64,000 bases of DNA from Candidatus Methanoperedens nitratireducens (GTDB lineage Archaea > Halobacteriota > Methanosarcinia > Methanosarcinales > Methanoperedenaceae). Within the stretch, counting starts at the first letter, position 1; every line of letters begins with the position of its first letter. This document shows positions 1-8,182 of the stretch, piece by piece. Made by a program: the position numbers and the translations under genes. The stretch covers positions 105,575 through 169,574 of the forward strand of contig NZ_JMIY01000003.1 in assembly GCF_000685155.1 (NCBI RefSeq), written 5' to 3'. A model generated the notes under the pieces. That model ran no database searches. It worked only from the letters and a program-made list of their open reading frames with translations, and had not been told where the DNA came from.

Positions 1-305
1 ATCCGCATGTGAACAGGTATCGATTCAGAGAGGAATGGTGGGCTTAACCGATGACGTATGAAGACGATCTCTATTCGTTTTTCATTCTCAATAACTCGAT
101 AAGCAATCCGATATTCCGCATTTCCATAGTTGAAGTGGTATGATCTGATACCTTTCAAAGGCCCCTTTAGCTCCTCATACCTATAAGGATCTTCTGATAG
201 TTTCTTTGCCTCCTCTTTAACCTTACGTTGCAAATGCGTATCGAACTTTTTATATCTCCTATGCGCAGATGGAGCCATTAAAATCTGGTATCGTTCACCA
301 CTCAT
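1..305 (-). CDS. RelE/ParE-type toxin, 3' end cut by window edge
   Basis: The reading frame opens at an ATG at 303-305 that overlaps the stop of the upstream antitoxin-like gene by 11 bases, the usual coupled layout of a toxin-antitoxin pair. The protein has the RelE-like order of a basic N-terminal helix (HRRYKKFDTHLQRKV), a loop ending in LKGPLKGIRSYHF, and a strand with YRIAYRVIENEKRIEIVFIRHR. Family members act as ribosome-dependent mRNA nucleases or, for ParE, gyrase poisons. The frame continues past the usual HR end (LSPPFLSESI) and leaves the window open, so the true C-terminus is not visible. Assignment to the RelE fold is by pattern only. Confidence 0.7.
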   Translation of the reverse strand, partial: MSGERYQILMAPSAHRRYKKFDTHLQRKVKEEAKKLSEDPYRYEELKGPLKGIRSYHFNYGNAEYRIAYRVIENEKRIEIVFIRHRLSPPFLSESIPVHMR

Positions 306-489
306 CAATGGGTATACCTTTCCTTTCCTCCAGTTCCATCAGGGACTTCTTTATATCCTCACAAGCCTCTTCATCCAGGAGGAGTTCCAAGGTCTCAAGC
401 TCTGTTGCACTTAGCCCCTTCAATATATGCGCAAGCCTTTCAAGATTAATCAGTTCAATCCTATTCATCTCTTTTAATGAAATAGACAT
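295..489 (-). CDS. Small antitoxin-like protein paired with RelE
   Basis: A 64-residue acidic protein, rich in Leu and Glu (GLSATELETLELLLDEE), ending in IPIDEW and overlapping the toxin start by 11 bases. It has the size, acidity and helical character of the antitoxins that precede RelE toxins, with a plausible ribosome binding site GAAGGTGAT just upstream of the ATG. Such antitoxins neutralise the toxin by direct binding and usually repress their own promoter. No DNA-binding motif is clear, so the repressor part is an inference from the family. Confidence 0.65.
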   Translation of the reverse strand: MSISLKEMNRIELINLERLAHILKGLSATELETLELLLDEEACEDIKKSLMELEERKGIPIDEW

Positions 490-505
490 CTAATCACCTT
501 CTTGT

Positions 506-631
506 TCAAATTGCTGAAATTCTTATTATTTCCCCATACCCTCTCTTGGCAGGTTCATGATGCATATCTTTTCTGTTTGATAGTGCAAGCCAAGCCCATG
601 CATCCACAAAAATAAACTTATCCATAGACAT
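506..631 (-). pseudogene. Truncated PIN-domain (VapC-like) toxin fragment
   Basis: A 41-residue frame starts MSMDKFIFVDAWAWLALSN and goes on to KDMHHEPAKRGYGEI before a stop. The FVDxxAWLAL start with its early Asp is the first active-site strand of PIN-domain ribonucleases, and KDxxHE is the usual following helix. Intact PIN toxins have about 120-140 residues with three or four acidic catalytic residues, so about two thirds of this one is missing. It starts two bases after the stop of the 49-residue antitoxin-like gene, as a VapBC pair would. It is probably inactive. Confidence 0.6.
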
Positions 632-633
632 AT

Positions 634-783
634 TTATTGTGCTTCTCCGCCAGATGGACCTTCGCAAATCCCGATTGTTTTGGATAATGGGTCTTCCTTC
701 AATTCAATGAAATCCACAATCTCTTCGAGACTATCTTCTGGCAAAGAATTTATTCTTTTCACGATATATTCTCTTTGTAACAT
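634..783 (-). CDS. Short VapB-like antitoxin remnant or small antitoxin
   Basis: A 49-residue frame from ATG at 783 (MLQREYIVKRINSLPEDS, then LEEIVDFIELKE) to TAA at 634. The segment IVKRINSLPEDSLEEIVDFIE is typical of the short antitoxins found upstream of PIN-domain toxins, and the next gene downstream is a truncated PIN toxin two bases away. These antitoxins hold the PIN toxin inactive. With the toxin broken, this gene may persist only as an orphan antitoxin. Confidence 0.5.
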   Translation of the reverse strand: MLQREYIVKRINSLPEDSLEEIVDFIELKEDPLSKTIGICEGPSGGEAQ

Positions 784-788
784 TTATA

Positions 789-1031
789 TCATTCATAATT
801 TGTCTGATGTTTAAATAAACTTTCTATATCCTCGTCAATAAGTTTCTGCATCGCCTCTGCTTCGTCGTGTGTCAATGTTCCAGCTATCTCACGCAGGCCT
901 TTTTTGACAGGACGCGGGGAAAGTATCGCCACCATCCTCTCATGTTCCTTAAGACCTTCTATGGGCTCAAGAGGTTTTAAAACGTTATCTTCGTATACAA
1001 CTTCTATAGCTTTTGTCATACTATCATTCAT
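789..1031 (-). CDS. DUF104/AF2212-type antitoxin
   Basis: An 80-residue protein with the DUF104 start pattern MTKAIEVVYEDNVLKPLEPI followed by a short beta-barrel-like region and an acidic C-terminal helix (HDEAEAMQKLIDEDIE). DUF104 proteins are antitoxins found mostly in archaea and cyanobacteria, usually upstream of PIN-domain toxins. The gene lies 5 bases upstream of the 49-residue antitoxin-like gene on the same strand, so two antitoxins precede one broken toxin. The start could also be the internal ATG at 1019 (MTKAIEV), which matches the family start better. Confidence 0.7.
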   Translation of the reverse strand: MNDSMTKAIEVVYEDNVLKPLEPIEGLKEHERMVAILSPRPVKKGLREIAGTLTHDEAEAMQKLIDEDIESLFKHQTNYE

Positions 1032-1071
1032 TAATAATGAATGATTTCACATTAATCTATTGGTCTAAGAA

Positions 1072-1197
1072 TCACTCATCCAGACATCTGAGCTTCTGAA
1101 GCCCCGCATCCCTCACGGCCAGCATCTCATACACAAGCAGGATCTCAGGCTTTGATGAACCATGGTTCTCTGTCCCCCCAAACAGCGCACCATACAT
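1072..1197 (-). pseudogene. Short orphan frame, possible tail of a decayed gene
   Basis: A 41-codon frame (MYGALFGGTENHGSSKPEI onward, ending LQKLRCLDE) with protein-like composition sits between the truncated acylphosphatase and the antitoxin cluster. I do not recognise the family. Because its neighbours on both sides are shortened genes, it may be the 3' remnant of a longer gene rather than a functional small protein. Confidence 0.25.
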
Positions 1198-1207
1198 ATG
1201 CCAAATA

Positions 1208-1249
1208 CCGCTCAAGAGCGGCGCTTCCCCGGGTCTGGGCGAAGCCCAG
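1208..1249 (-). terminator. Two tandem GC-rich hairpins after the acylphosphatase-like gene
   Basis: Two perfect 6-bp stems lie side by side: CCGCTC-AA-GAGCGG at 1208-1221 and CTGGGC-GAA-GCCCAG at 1235-1249. They begin 16 bases past the stop of the minus-strand gene at 1265 and could end its transcript or protect its 3' end. A CCAGCGCTGG palindrome overlaps the second stem, and the same AGCGCTGGAAA string recurs near 13.79 kb. Confidence 0.35.
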
Positions 1250-1264
1250 CGCTGGAAAATAATG

Positions 1265-1456
1265 CTATTTAACCAGTATCCTCATATATCTGCACCTGCT
1301 TGTTTTATCTCCCTCACATATGATCCTCACATCATACGGCCTGACATTTTCAACAAAACCTGTGAGCTTCATTCTTCGCGCTGCACGCTCAACAACATCC
1401 CTGTAGCCTACCCTCTGTACTTCGCCTCTTGCTATTATGACCGCCCTTTTCTGCAT
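1265..1456 (-). CDS. Acylphosphatase-like protein, shortened
   Basis: The 63-residue product carries the acylphosphatase signature GEVQRVGYRDVVERAARR, with the catalytic Arg of VGYR and the catalytic Asn in GFVENV. Acylphosphatases hydrolyse the carboxyl-phosphate bond of acylphosphates. Family members have about 90 residues; this one stops after CEGDK with an aberrant tail (TSRCRYMRILVK), so the last beta strand and helix are absent. Either a frameshift near 1300 removed the C-terminus or this is a minimal form. Activity is doubtful. Confidence 0.6.
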   Translation of the reverse strand: MQKRAVIIARGEVQRVGYRDVVERAARRMKLTGFVENVRPYDVRIICEGDKTSRCRYMRILVK

Positions 1457-1538
1457 AGCTTTTGTTTATTGCTTTAACCGATAAAAAACTTTTTCTACTA
1501 AATTTGAGAGAACCAATATAATCGTTAATGCTGTTATT

Positions 1539-2471
1539 TCACTTACGTAAAATACGTCTGAAGTATTTTATCGTTTCTTCTAATCCATACTCCAGCGAAA
1601 CCACTGGTTCCCAGCCAAGAAGCTTACGTGCTTTTGTGATATCAGGCCTTCTCTGCTTCGGATCATCAACAGGCAGTTCTTTAAAAGTGATTTTTGAGTT
1701 ACTCCCCGTAACTTTAAGTATGATCTTGGCAAACTCAAGTATGGTGTGCTCCTCAGGGTTCCCGATATTCACAGGTAGAGTATAATCCGACATCATCAGG
1801 CGGTAGATACCCTCAACTTCATCGCTCACATAGCAGAAACTTCGTGTCTGGGAGCCGTCCCCGTACACGGTGAGATCCTCGCCCCGCAGTGCCTGCCCTA
1901 TGAAGTTTGGCACAACCCTGCCATCATCCAGGCGCATCCTGGATCCGTATGTATTAAAAATCCTCACTATCCTTGTATCTAATTTATGGTTCCTGTGATA
2001 TGCCATTGTAATGGCTTCGGCAAACCTCTTTGCCTCGTCGTACACACCCCGTGGGCCTACTGAGTTCACATTGCCCCAGTATTCCTCGCTCTGGGGATTT
2101 ACAAGCGGGTCGCCGTAGATTTCGGAGGTTGATGCCAGCAAAAATCGCGCCCCTTTCTCCTTTGCAAGCCCGAGCATGTTATGGGTTCCAAGAGCCCCCA
2201 CTTTTAATGTCTGTATGGGCAGATCCAGGTAATCTATTGGACTTGCCGGGCTGGCAAGATGGAAGAGGAAATCTATCTCTTCTTCTAAATATAGCGGTTT
2301 TGTCACATTATGATTAATATATGAGAACCTATCTGCTTTTATGTGGGCGATGTTCTGCATATTTCCTGTGATGAGGTTGTCCACACAGATCACTTCGTAA
2401 TCTTTTGACAATAGCAGGTCGCATAGATGAGAACCGAGAAATCCAGCGCCGCCTGTTACTAATGCCTTCAT
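1539..2471 (-). CDS. NAD-dependent epimerase, UDP-glucuronate decarboxylase-like
   Basis: An extended short-chain dehydrogenase of 310 residues. The N-terminal Rossmann motif [15 protein letters not shown] binds NAD, and the catalytic set is present as STSEIYGDP and YDEAKR (Tyr and Lys). [20 protein letters not shown] and the segment around [16 protein letters not shown] are typical of UDP-glucuronate decarboxylases, which make UDP-xylose from UDP-glucuronate. The upstream operon partner is UDP-glucose dehydrogenase, which makes that substrate, and this supports the reading. It is the last gene of the minus-strand operon, 7 bases after the nucleotidyltransferase gene. Other UDP-sugar epimerases cannot be excluded. 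Confidence 0.85.
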   Translation of the reverse strand: MKALVTGGAGFLGSHLCDLLLSKDYEVICVDNLITGNMQNIAHIKADRFSYINHNVTKPLYLEEEIDFLFHLASPASPIDYLDLPIQTLKVGALGTHNMLGLAKEKGARFLLASTSEIYGDPLVNPQSEEYWGNVNSVGPRGVYDEAKRFAEAITMAYHRNHKLDTRIVRIFNTYGSRMRLDDGRVVPNFIGQALRGEDLTVYGDGSQTRSFCYVSDEVEGIYRLMMSDYTLPVNIGNPEEHTILEFAKIILKVTGSNSKITFKELPVDDPKQRRPDITKARKLLGWEPVVSLEYGLEETIKYFRRILRK

Positions 2472-2478
2472 ATTTGTC

Positions 2479-3483
2479 TTAGAACTCTATAGATGATGAG
2501 TCCCCTATATTAAGGGAATTATGTTTCCCGTGCACACTGGCATCATCTCCTACTATGGATCTCTGGAGGTTAACCTTTGATATGTGTGAGCGTGAACCTA
2601 TCACACTATCAGAGATGATACTGCTCTCAATATACGAGTCCCCTGCAATAGATGCATGCGGCCCGACCACTGAATTTATAATTGTAACGTTATTCCCGAT
2701 AGTAACAGGCTGAATGATCACCGAGTCCTTTATCTGGCATACCGGGTCTATATCCTCCTTCTCATCCAGAAGCACACGGTTTGTTTCAAGCAGCGACTCA
2801 TGATGCCCGCAGTCATACCAGCTTGAAACAGGGAACGGTTTAAGATGGTAGCCCCTGTTCACCATCTCCTGCAGTGCGTCTGTGAGCTGGTATTCTCCAC
2901 GTGTACGCATGTTGCTCCCAAGCATCTCCTCAAGTATCGACAGAAGAGAAGGTATCTCCCTTATGAAATATACGCCTGCTATCCCGAGATTGGATTTTGG
3001 ATTAGCGGGCTTCTCTTCCAGGTTTTTTATATATTTTCCATCAAGTTCGACAATACCGTATTTTTTCGGATCATCCACTTCACGCACACCGATTGACCCT
3101 GAGCAATCACCATTATTTAAGTGATGCATGTAGAACTCAAGATAACCTGCTTTGAATATCATATCTCCAAGCGCTATCATTATATCAGAGTCACCAATCT
3201 CATCCCTTGCAGTATAAATAGAATGGCCAAGACCGAGCTGCTCCCTCTGATCAACATATCGTATATTGAAAATATTAGAGTAATTCTTATCCACATACGA
3301 CATGATCTGTTCTTTCTTATAACCAACGACCAGTATTATCTCCTCAGGCTTTATATCTCTCATTCTATCCAGTATATGACCTATTATGGGCTTGCCTGCG
3401 ATATATACCATGGGCTTGGGCTTTGTGAAGGTATGAGGAAAAAGACGTTTACCTGCACCTGCTGCTGGAATAACTATCTTCAT
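2479..3483 (-). CDS. Sugar-1-phosphate nucleotidyltransferase
   Basis: A 334-residue protein with the nucleotidyltransferase start [17 protein letters not shown] and FTKPKPM, the Mg-binding LGDMIF motif and EEKPANP, followed by a C-terminal left-handed beta-helix region (repeats such as [18 protein letters not shown] and [19 protein letters not shown]). These enzymes join a sugar-1-phosphate to UTP or dTTP; glucose-1-phosphate uridylyl- or thymidylyltransferase is most likely, giving the UDP-glucose used by the dehydrogenase in the same operon. I chose the ATG at 3483; a GTG at 3492 overlaps the manC stop but leaves no room for a ribosome binding site, while GGAAGGGTG fits the ATG. Confidence 0.87.
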   Translation of the reverse strand: MKIVIPAAGAGKRLFPHTFTKPKPMVYIAGKPIIGHILDRMRDIKPEEIILVVGYKKEQIMSYVDKNYSNIFNIRYVDQREQLGLGHSIYTARDEIGDSDIMIALGDMIFKAGYLEFYMHHLNNGDCSGSIGVREVDDPKKYGIVELDGKYIKNLEEKPANPKSNLGIAGVYFIREIPSLLSILEEMLGSNMRTRGEYQLTDALQEMVNRGYHLKPFPVSSWYDCGHHESLLETNRVLLDEKEDIDPVCQIKDSVIIQPVTIGNNVTIINSVVGPHASIAGDSYIESSIISDSVIGSRSHISKVNLQRSIVGDDASVHGKHNSLNIGDSSSIEF

Positions 3484-3488
3484 GCTGT

Positions 3489-4886
3489 TCACACCCTTCC
3501 GTACTCATCATCAAACCTGATGATATCATCCTCATCTACATTATCACCAAGCTGTACCTCTATGATCTCCAGTTGTAGCTTCCCTGGATTGGATAGCCTG
3601 TGTTTTATACCAGATCTTATAAAGGTACTTTCACCCGGTCTCAAAAAGAACTCCTTACCATCCACATGCACGCATGCCATACCCTTTACAACAACCCAGT
3701 GTTCACTTCTATGGTGGTGAAGTTGAAGGCTAAGTCTCTTGTCTGGCATAACAGTGATGTTCTTTATCTTATGCCTCTGTGAGTTCTCAAGAATAGTATA
3801 TGAGCCCCATGGCCTGTAGACCGTTGTGTGAAGATACGCCCTCTCATCATCCTTGTTTTTAAGTGCTGCCACGATATCCTTTACTTTCTGACTGCTGCTT
3901 CTCGGGCATACGAGCAATGCATCCGGGGTATCAACTACAACCATCTCATTGACATCAATAAATGAAACAAGCTTGTTGGGTTTTGAGTATACCAGATTAC
4001 CGGCAGAACCAATAAGAACGTTATCACAACCATACACAACATTTCCATACCCGTCTTTTTCAAACTCATCGTACATCGCATCGAAGTTGCCAAGGTCGCT
4101 CCATTTCTCATCAAGCCTTACGACAGCCACACGATTTGATTTCTCCATGATTCCATAATCTATGGAAACTGCAGGCACATTATTATAAACCTCATCAATA
4201 TCATCCGATGCTTGAAATGCCCCAAAGACAGAAGGCTCATGAGCCTGAAGTTCTGCAAAGAATATATCTGTATCGAACATGAACATACCGCTGTTCCAGA
4301 GGCATCCCTCCTTCACGTATTTCTTAGCATTATCAAGTGCAGGCTTTTCTATGAACTCAGATACCCTGTATCCGGGTCCAAGTGCTTGTGCGGGCTTTAT
4401 ATATCCATAACCTGTATGCGGGGATCTGGGTACTATTCCAAAGGTTACAAGATTATCGCAGACCAGCGCCTCTGCACCTGCGATTGTTTCCATGGCGCTT
4501 CTATCAAGTATATGGTCGGATGAGAATACACCTACGGTGGACTTACCATATCTTTTTTCGATCTCTTGCATCCCAAAACAGATTGCTGGCAGTGTGTTAT
4601 TCCCTTTTGGTTCGATCAGCAGGTTCTCCCTGGGAATATCGTATCCCAGTTCCTTTATCTGTCCTGATACGAAGAATTTTTGAGATCCATTTGTCACCAC
4701 GAATACATCCCGGATGTCCGATATCTCAAGACATCTTTTAAATGTATTCTGGAATAGTGAGGTTTTACCAAGCTTCAAAAACTGTTTTGGATAATGCTCA
4801 CGGCTCAGCGGCCAGAGACGTGTGCCTGAGCCACCTGCAAGTATTATTGATTTTATGTTTCCATCTCCTCGATTTTCTACCAGCAC
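3489..4886 (-). CDS. manC: Mannose-1-phosphate guanylyltransferase / mannose-6-phosphate isomerase
   Basis: The bifunctional ManC layout is complete. The N-terminal guanylyltransferase has GGSGTRLWPLSREHYPKQF and the lysine-bearing FIEKPALDNAKKYV; the C-terminal cupin isomerase has the metal-binding LQLHHHRSEHWVVVKG. It makes GDP-mannose from fructose-6-phosphate via mannose-6- and mannose-1-phosphate. The gene overlaps the end of ugd. No ATG fits the family start (KSIILAGGSG): the choices are the GTG at 4886, which adds ten unconserved residues, or an ATA at 4856 exactly where the family start falls, preceded by GAGGAG at good spacing. I give the longer frame but think the ATA start is possible. 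Confidence 0.93.
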   Translation of the reverse strand: MLVENRGDGNIKSIILAGGSGTRLWPLSREHYPKQFLKLGKTSLFQNTFKRCLEISDIRDVFVVTNGSQKFFVSGQIKELGYDIPRENLLIEPKGNNTLPAICFGMQEIEKRYGKSTVGVFSSDHILDRSAMETIAGAEALVCDNLVTFGIVPRSPHTGYGYIKPAQALGPGYRVSEFIEKPALDNAKKYVKEGCLWNSGMFMFDTDIFFAELQAHEPSVFGAFQASDDIDEVYNNVPAVSIDYGIMEKSNRVAVVRLDEKWSDLGNFDAMYDEFEKDGYGNVVYGCDNVLIGSAGNLVYSKPNKLVSFIDVNEMVVVDTPDALLVCPRSSSQKVKDIVAALKNKDDERAYLHTTVYRPWGSYTILENSQRHKIKNITVMPDKRLSLQLHHHRSEHWVVVKGMACVHVDGKEFFLRPGESTFIRSGIKHRLSNPGKLQLEIIEVQLGDNVDEDDIIRFDDEYGRV

Positions 4887-6160
4887 AGGCCTATATATTC
4901 AACATCCTTTCCCGGGGTGAGCATATGTCGTCCATCTATTATAAGCCTGCGCTTCATAACATCAAATTCTTTACCAAGCGATTTGAACTCATCCCATTCG
5001 GTCATTATCATGCAGGCATCTGCACCGCGCAGTGCGTCTGCTGCTGAGCTGTGGTATTCGATATCGCTAAAGAGCATCTTCATATTCTCATTTGCCATTG
5101 GATCATAAGCCGAAACTCTGGCTCCATTATCGAGCAGCTCTTTGATCACAGGTGTTGATCTTGATTCCCTGATATCATCGGTATCGTTCTTGAAAGCAAG
5201 CCCAAGAACCGCGATCTTTTTTTCTCTCAGGCTGCCGAGTCTATTTTTTAGTAACTGTACCATCCTGGTCGGCTGTGTCTCATTTAATTCAATTACCGAT
5301 CTGAGCAGAACAGGCTCATACCCGATTTCTGAAGCCTTGCCGATAAGAGCCCTCACATCCTTTGGAAAACATGAGCCTCCAAAGCCTGCTCCAGAATTTA
5401 GAAAGTAAGGCCCTATCCTGAAATCACGGCCTACGGCTCTCATGACCTCGTATGTATCTATTCCAAGTCCTTTGCAGATGTTCCCTATCTCATTTGCAAA
5501 TGATATCTTTGTTGCAAGACATGCATTATTTGCATATTTTATCATCTCAGCAGTGCGCGGGTTTGTCCTCGTTACCTCGCATTCAAGACCACTGTAAAGA
5601 GAGGCAACAATATCGCCTGATTTTTTATCAATAGAGCCAACTACGATTTTATCAGGATGCATGAAATCATAAACCGCCTTGCCTTCGCGCAGGAACTCAG
5701 GGTTCATGGCTATCCCGAAATCCTCAGCGAGTTTGTCAGAGTGTTTCTCTATTATGGGCAGTACTACCTTTTCCGTTGTACCGGGCACAACCGTACTTTT
5801 TACTACGATAACATGGTAGCCTTCTTTCTTTTTAAGCGAGTCCCCGAGGCTTGCACCTGCAGCTTTGACAATACCCAGATCAATGTTGCCATGAGAATCC
5901 GAAGGAGTCCCTACGCAAATAAAGGATATATCCGAGTTCATTACTGCAAAATCATAATCAGAGGTCGCATTCAATCTTCTGCCTGCATACTTTTCCAGAA
6001 GTTCAGAAAGCCCCTCCTCATAGATTGGCGGTATTCCAGCATTTATTCTGTCGATTTTTGATTGGTCAACATCGACACATATCACTTCATGGCCAAGCTC
6101 TGCAAAACATGCAGCGCTAACAGCACCTACATACCCTGTCCCTATTATGGAGATTTTCAT
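4877..6160 (-). CDS. ugd: UDP-glucose/GDP-mannose dehydrogenase family (UDP-glucose 6-dehydrogenase)
   Basis: A 427-residue nucleotide-sugar dehydrogenase. It has the Rossmann motif GTGYVGAVSAACFAELGHEV, the EFLREGKAVYDFMHPDKIV segment, the catalytic cysteine in GAGFGGSCFPKDV, and a C-terminal UDP-binding domain (GLAFKNDTDDIRESRS). It oxidises C6 of the sugar in two NAD-dependent steps, giving UDP-glucuronate, the substrate of the decarboxylase three genes downstream. The ATG at 6160 follows GAGAGGAG at good spacing; an upstream TTG at 6178 is less likely. First gene of the four-gene nucleotide-sugar operon. Confidence 0.92.
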   Translation of the reverse strand: MKISIIGTGYVGAVSAACFAELGHEVICVDVDQSKIDRINAGIPPIYEEGLSELLEKYAGRRLNATSDYDFAVMNSDISFICVGTPSDSHGNIDLGIVKAAGASLGDSLKKKEGYHVIVVKSTVVPGTTEKVVLPIIEKHSDKLAEDFGIAMNPEFLREGKAVYDFMHPDKIVVGSIDKKSGDIVASLYSGLECEVTRTNPRTAEMIKYANNACLATKISFANEIGNICKGLGIDTYEVMRAVGRDFRIGPYFLNSGAGFGGSCFPKDVRALIGKASEIGYEPVLLRSVIELNETQPTRMVQLLKNRLGSLREKKIAVLGLAFKNDTDDIRESRSTPVIKELLDNGARVSAYDPMANENMKMLFSDIEYHSSAADALRGADACMIMTEWDEFKSLGKEFDVMKRRLIIDGRHMLTPGKDVEYIGLCW

Positions 6161-6197
6161 AAGTTTTTCTCCTCTCAAGCTTTTAACCTCGCTGAGG

Positions 6198-6208
6198 ATA
6201 TAAATTTT
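6198..6208 (-). promoter_or_regulatory. TATA-like promoter of the nucleotide-sugar operon
   Basis: On the minus strand an AAATTTATAT box lies about 40 bases upstream of the ugd ATG, placing a transcript start close to 6175 and leaving a short leader with the GAGAGGAG ribosome binding site. It is the only TATA-like box in the gap before ugd. Confidence 0.4.
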
Positions 6209-6253
6209 TTTGTTTGATTGATTAATTTGTATAGTCCTTAAAATTAATGGTTC

Positions 6254-7444
6254 TTATAGTTCTCTTTTATCATCCATTAATAACCGCATCAGGTTGTATC
6301 CTTCCACAAACCCGAAGATGCCTTCTTTTGCCGCAAACTCATCAAACCTGTCCACACCATCCGCTTTTTTAGCAGAAGAATAGATAGCAAAAGGAACAGG
6401 CTCTGCTGTATGCGTTCTCACGGAGATAGGCGTGTAGTGATCTGGCAGAACCAGTACCCTGTAATCCCCATACTCTCCGAGCTCATCCAGCATCCTTCCT
6501 ACCACTTTCTTATCAAAATCCTCTATCGCCTTGATCTTGGCCTCTATACTTCCCATGTGAGCCGCCTCATCAGGTGCCTCTACATGGACAAGGACAAAAT
6601 CCCGCATCTTAAGGGAATCAAGCGCATATGCTGCCTTTCCTGAGAAATTGGTATCCAGATACCCGGTTGCACCGGGAACATCTATTATATCCAGGCCTGC
6701 GTACTTTCCAATACCTTTCAGTAGATCCACTGCCGATATAACCGAGCCTGAAACAGAGTATAATTCTTTAAAAGATGGCATTGAAGGCGCTTTTCCCTGT
6801 CCCCAGGGCCATATAAGGTTTGCCGTGTTCTTTCCATCCTGTCTCCGTCTCTTATTTATACCATGGTTCTCAAGAACAGCCTTTGAGGCAATTATGAGAT
6901 CTATAAGGGTATTCGAGCCATCACCATGCGGCATGACATCATTCACAGGCTGCCCGACCACATCGTGTGGTGGTGTACATACAGCTCTTTCTCCCTGCTT
7001 CATTACCAGTAGATGCCTGTAACTCACACCGGCATGGAATTTACAGTTAGCTCCAAGTTTACTATCCACGGCATCGATCAAACTGCGGGATTCCTCGCTT
7101 GAGATATGTCCTGCGCTGTAATCCACGATCAATCCATCCCTCTGTGTGATAAGGTTGCACCTGAAAGCAATATCATCCTTATCAAGAGCAACACCAATGC
7201 TTGCTGCCTCAAGGGGACCACGTCCTGAATAATACTGCGCAGGGTCGTAACCCAGAATAGAGAGATTTGCTACATCACTTCCAGGAGGCATGAAATCAGG
7301 CACCGTTTTAGCAAGGCCGCATCTGCCGTGCTCTGCAATAAAATCCATATTAGGGGTATCTGCGACCTGAAGAGGTGTCAGGTCCCCAAGTTCAGGAACG
7401 GAATAATCTGCCATCCCATCTCCAACAAGTACAATCGATTTCAT
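6254..7444 (-). CDS. apgM: 2,3-bisphosphoglycerate-independent phosphoglycerate mutase, archaeal type
   Basis: A 396-residue alkaline-phosphatase-superfamily enzyme that interconverts 3- and 2-phosphoglycerate in glycolysis and gluconeogenesis. Metal-binding and catalytic motifs are visible: VGDGMADY near the start, the nucleophile serine in [40 protein letters not shown], and [20 protein letters not shown]. Length matches the archaeal ApgM group rather than the longer bacterial iPGM. I chose the ATG at 7444 over the GTG at 7450. It appears to be a single-gene unit. Confidence 0.93.
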   Translation of the reverse strand: MKSIVLVGDGMADYSVPELGDLTPLQVADTPNMDFIAEHGRCGLAKTVPDFMPPGSDVANLSILGYDPAQYYSGRGPLEAASIGVALDKDDIAFRCNLITQRDGLIVDYSAGHISSEESRSLIDAVDSKLGANCKFHAGVSYRHLLVMKQGERAVCTPPHDVVGQPVNDVMPHGDGSNTLIDLIIASKAVLENHGINKRRRQDGKNTANLIWPWGQGKAPSMPSFKELYSVSGSVISAVDLLKGIGKYAGLDIIDVPGATGYLDTNFSGKAAYALDSLKMRDFVLVHVEAPDEAAHMGSIEAKIKAIEDFDKKVVGRMLDELGEYGDYRVLVLPDHYTPISVRTHTAEPVPFAIYSSAKKADGVDRFDEFAAKEGIFGFVEGYNLMRLLMDDKREL

Positions 7445-7499
7445 ACACACACTAAAGAAATACTAATACAATAAAATATCGGTCAAATAGAGTAGATAA

Positions 7500-7901
7500 T
7501 TATGACCTGATAAATAATGCCAGTAATAAGATCAGGATAACTGCAAACTGCGGCATTATATACCACTTTACCGTCGCCTGGATCCCATCTACACGGTTAT
7601 TCAACTCACATAGCTCCTCTACGAGCTTCTTCACAGGCTCATTATCCACAGGTTCATCAACCTCAGGCAAAGGAATAGATCTCTCAGGCTCGATCATGTC
7701 AGGTTTAAGGACAACCTTCACTGCCTGCGCGGTCTGCGGCTTTGCCTGCTGCTGGCCTGGCTTAGCAACATGGTTGGCAGAGCATGTTTTTTTTGGTTTG
7801 GATATTACTGGTCTCGCCTTTTCTATCGGCTTAAAATTCGGATCTCTTCCTCTCCCTAACGTCTGGAATATTTGGTCTTCTGTTACATCAAGAATCGACA
7901 T
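7500..7901 (-). CDS. Hypothetical tail-anchored membrane protein
   Basis: A 133-residue protein not recognised. It has a polar N-terminus (MSILDVTEDQIFQTLGRG), a basic, Pro- and Gln-rich middle (AKPGQQQAKPQTAQ), an acidic coiled segment (EPVKKLVEELCELNNRVDG) and one C-terminal hydrophobic helix (FAVILILLLALFI) followed by RS. This predicts a cytoplasmic protein held by a C-terminal anchor. It lies alone between ApgM and the candidate RNA at 8.1 kb. Confidence 0.55.
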   Translation of the reverse strand: MSILDVTEDQIFQTLGRGRDPNFKPIEKARPVISKPKKTCSANHVAKPGQQQAKPQTAQAVKVVLKPDMIEPERSIPLPEVDEPVDNEPVKKLVEELCELNNRVDGIQATVKWYIMPQFAVILILLLALFIRS

Positions 7902-8040
7902 AATGTACCCTCGACAATACGAATATTGTTTTACTCTTATATAATTCTTTTTACATAAAATATCTGATTAATAATGATAATTTCCATACTTTACGCTCTG
8001 GGAAGGTTTTGTAAGTATTTGGGTATTGTTTGGGAAAAAC

Positions 8041-8050
8041 AATTTAAATA
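8041..8050 (+). promoter_or_regulatory. TATA box upstream of a candidate structured RNA
   Basis: AATTTAAATA preceded by the purine-rich run GGGAAAAAC (a BRE-like element) lies 20-25 bases upstream of the first base of a long stem at 8066. That is the standard distance between an archaeal TATA box and its transcript start. No plus-strand protein-coding frame follows, which points to an RNA product. Confidence 0.45.
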
Positions 8051-8063
8051 GTTAAAATAATGT

Positions 8064-8168
8064 AACCCTTGCAGAAAAAAAGAAAAGAGAGGGTCCTAGG
8101 TGGATTAGGGATGGTGGTGGTTTCTTCTCTTCTGCTGGGGACGGTGGAGGTTTTTTCCTGCAAGGGCT
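8064..8168 (+). ncRNA. Candidate structured small RNA with a closed terminal stem
   Basis: About 105 bases with matching ends: CCCTTGCAG (8066-8074) pairs perfectly with CTGCAAGGG (8158-8166), and the stem continues with six A-T pairs after one bulged C, about 15 bp in all. Inside, AGAAAAGAGA can pair imperfectly with TCTTCTCTTCT, leaving a G-rich loop (GGATTAGGGATGGTGGTGG). The TATA box 20-25 bases upstream suggests it is transcribed from the plus strand. It could instead be a 3' structure of the minus-strand regulator gene ending at 8183. I match it to no known RNA family. Confidence 0.45.
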
Positions 8169-8182
8169 AAATCTATTTGAGA

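Noticed and set aside
8064-8168. Candidate RNA as a tRNA or known housekeeping RNA
   Set aside because: No T-loop, anticodon arm or A73; too short for SRP RNA or RNase P RNA and without their motifs.
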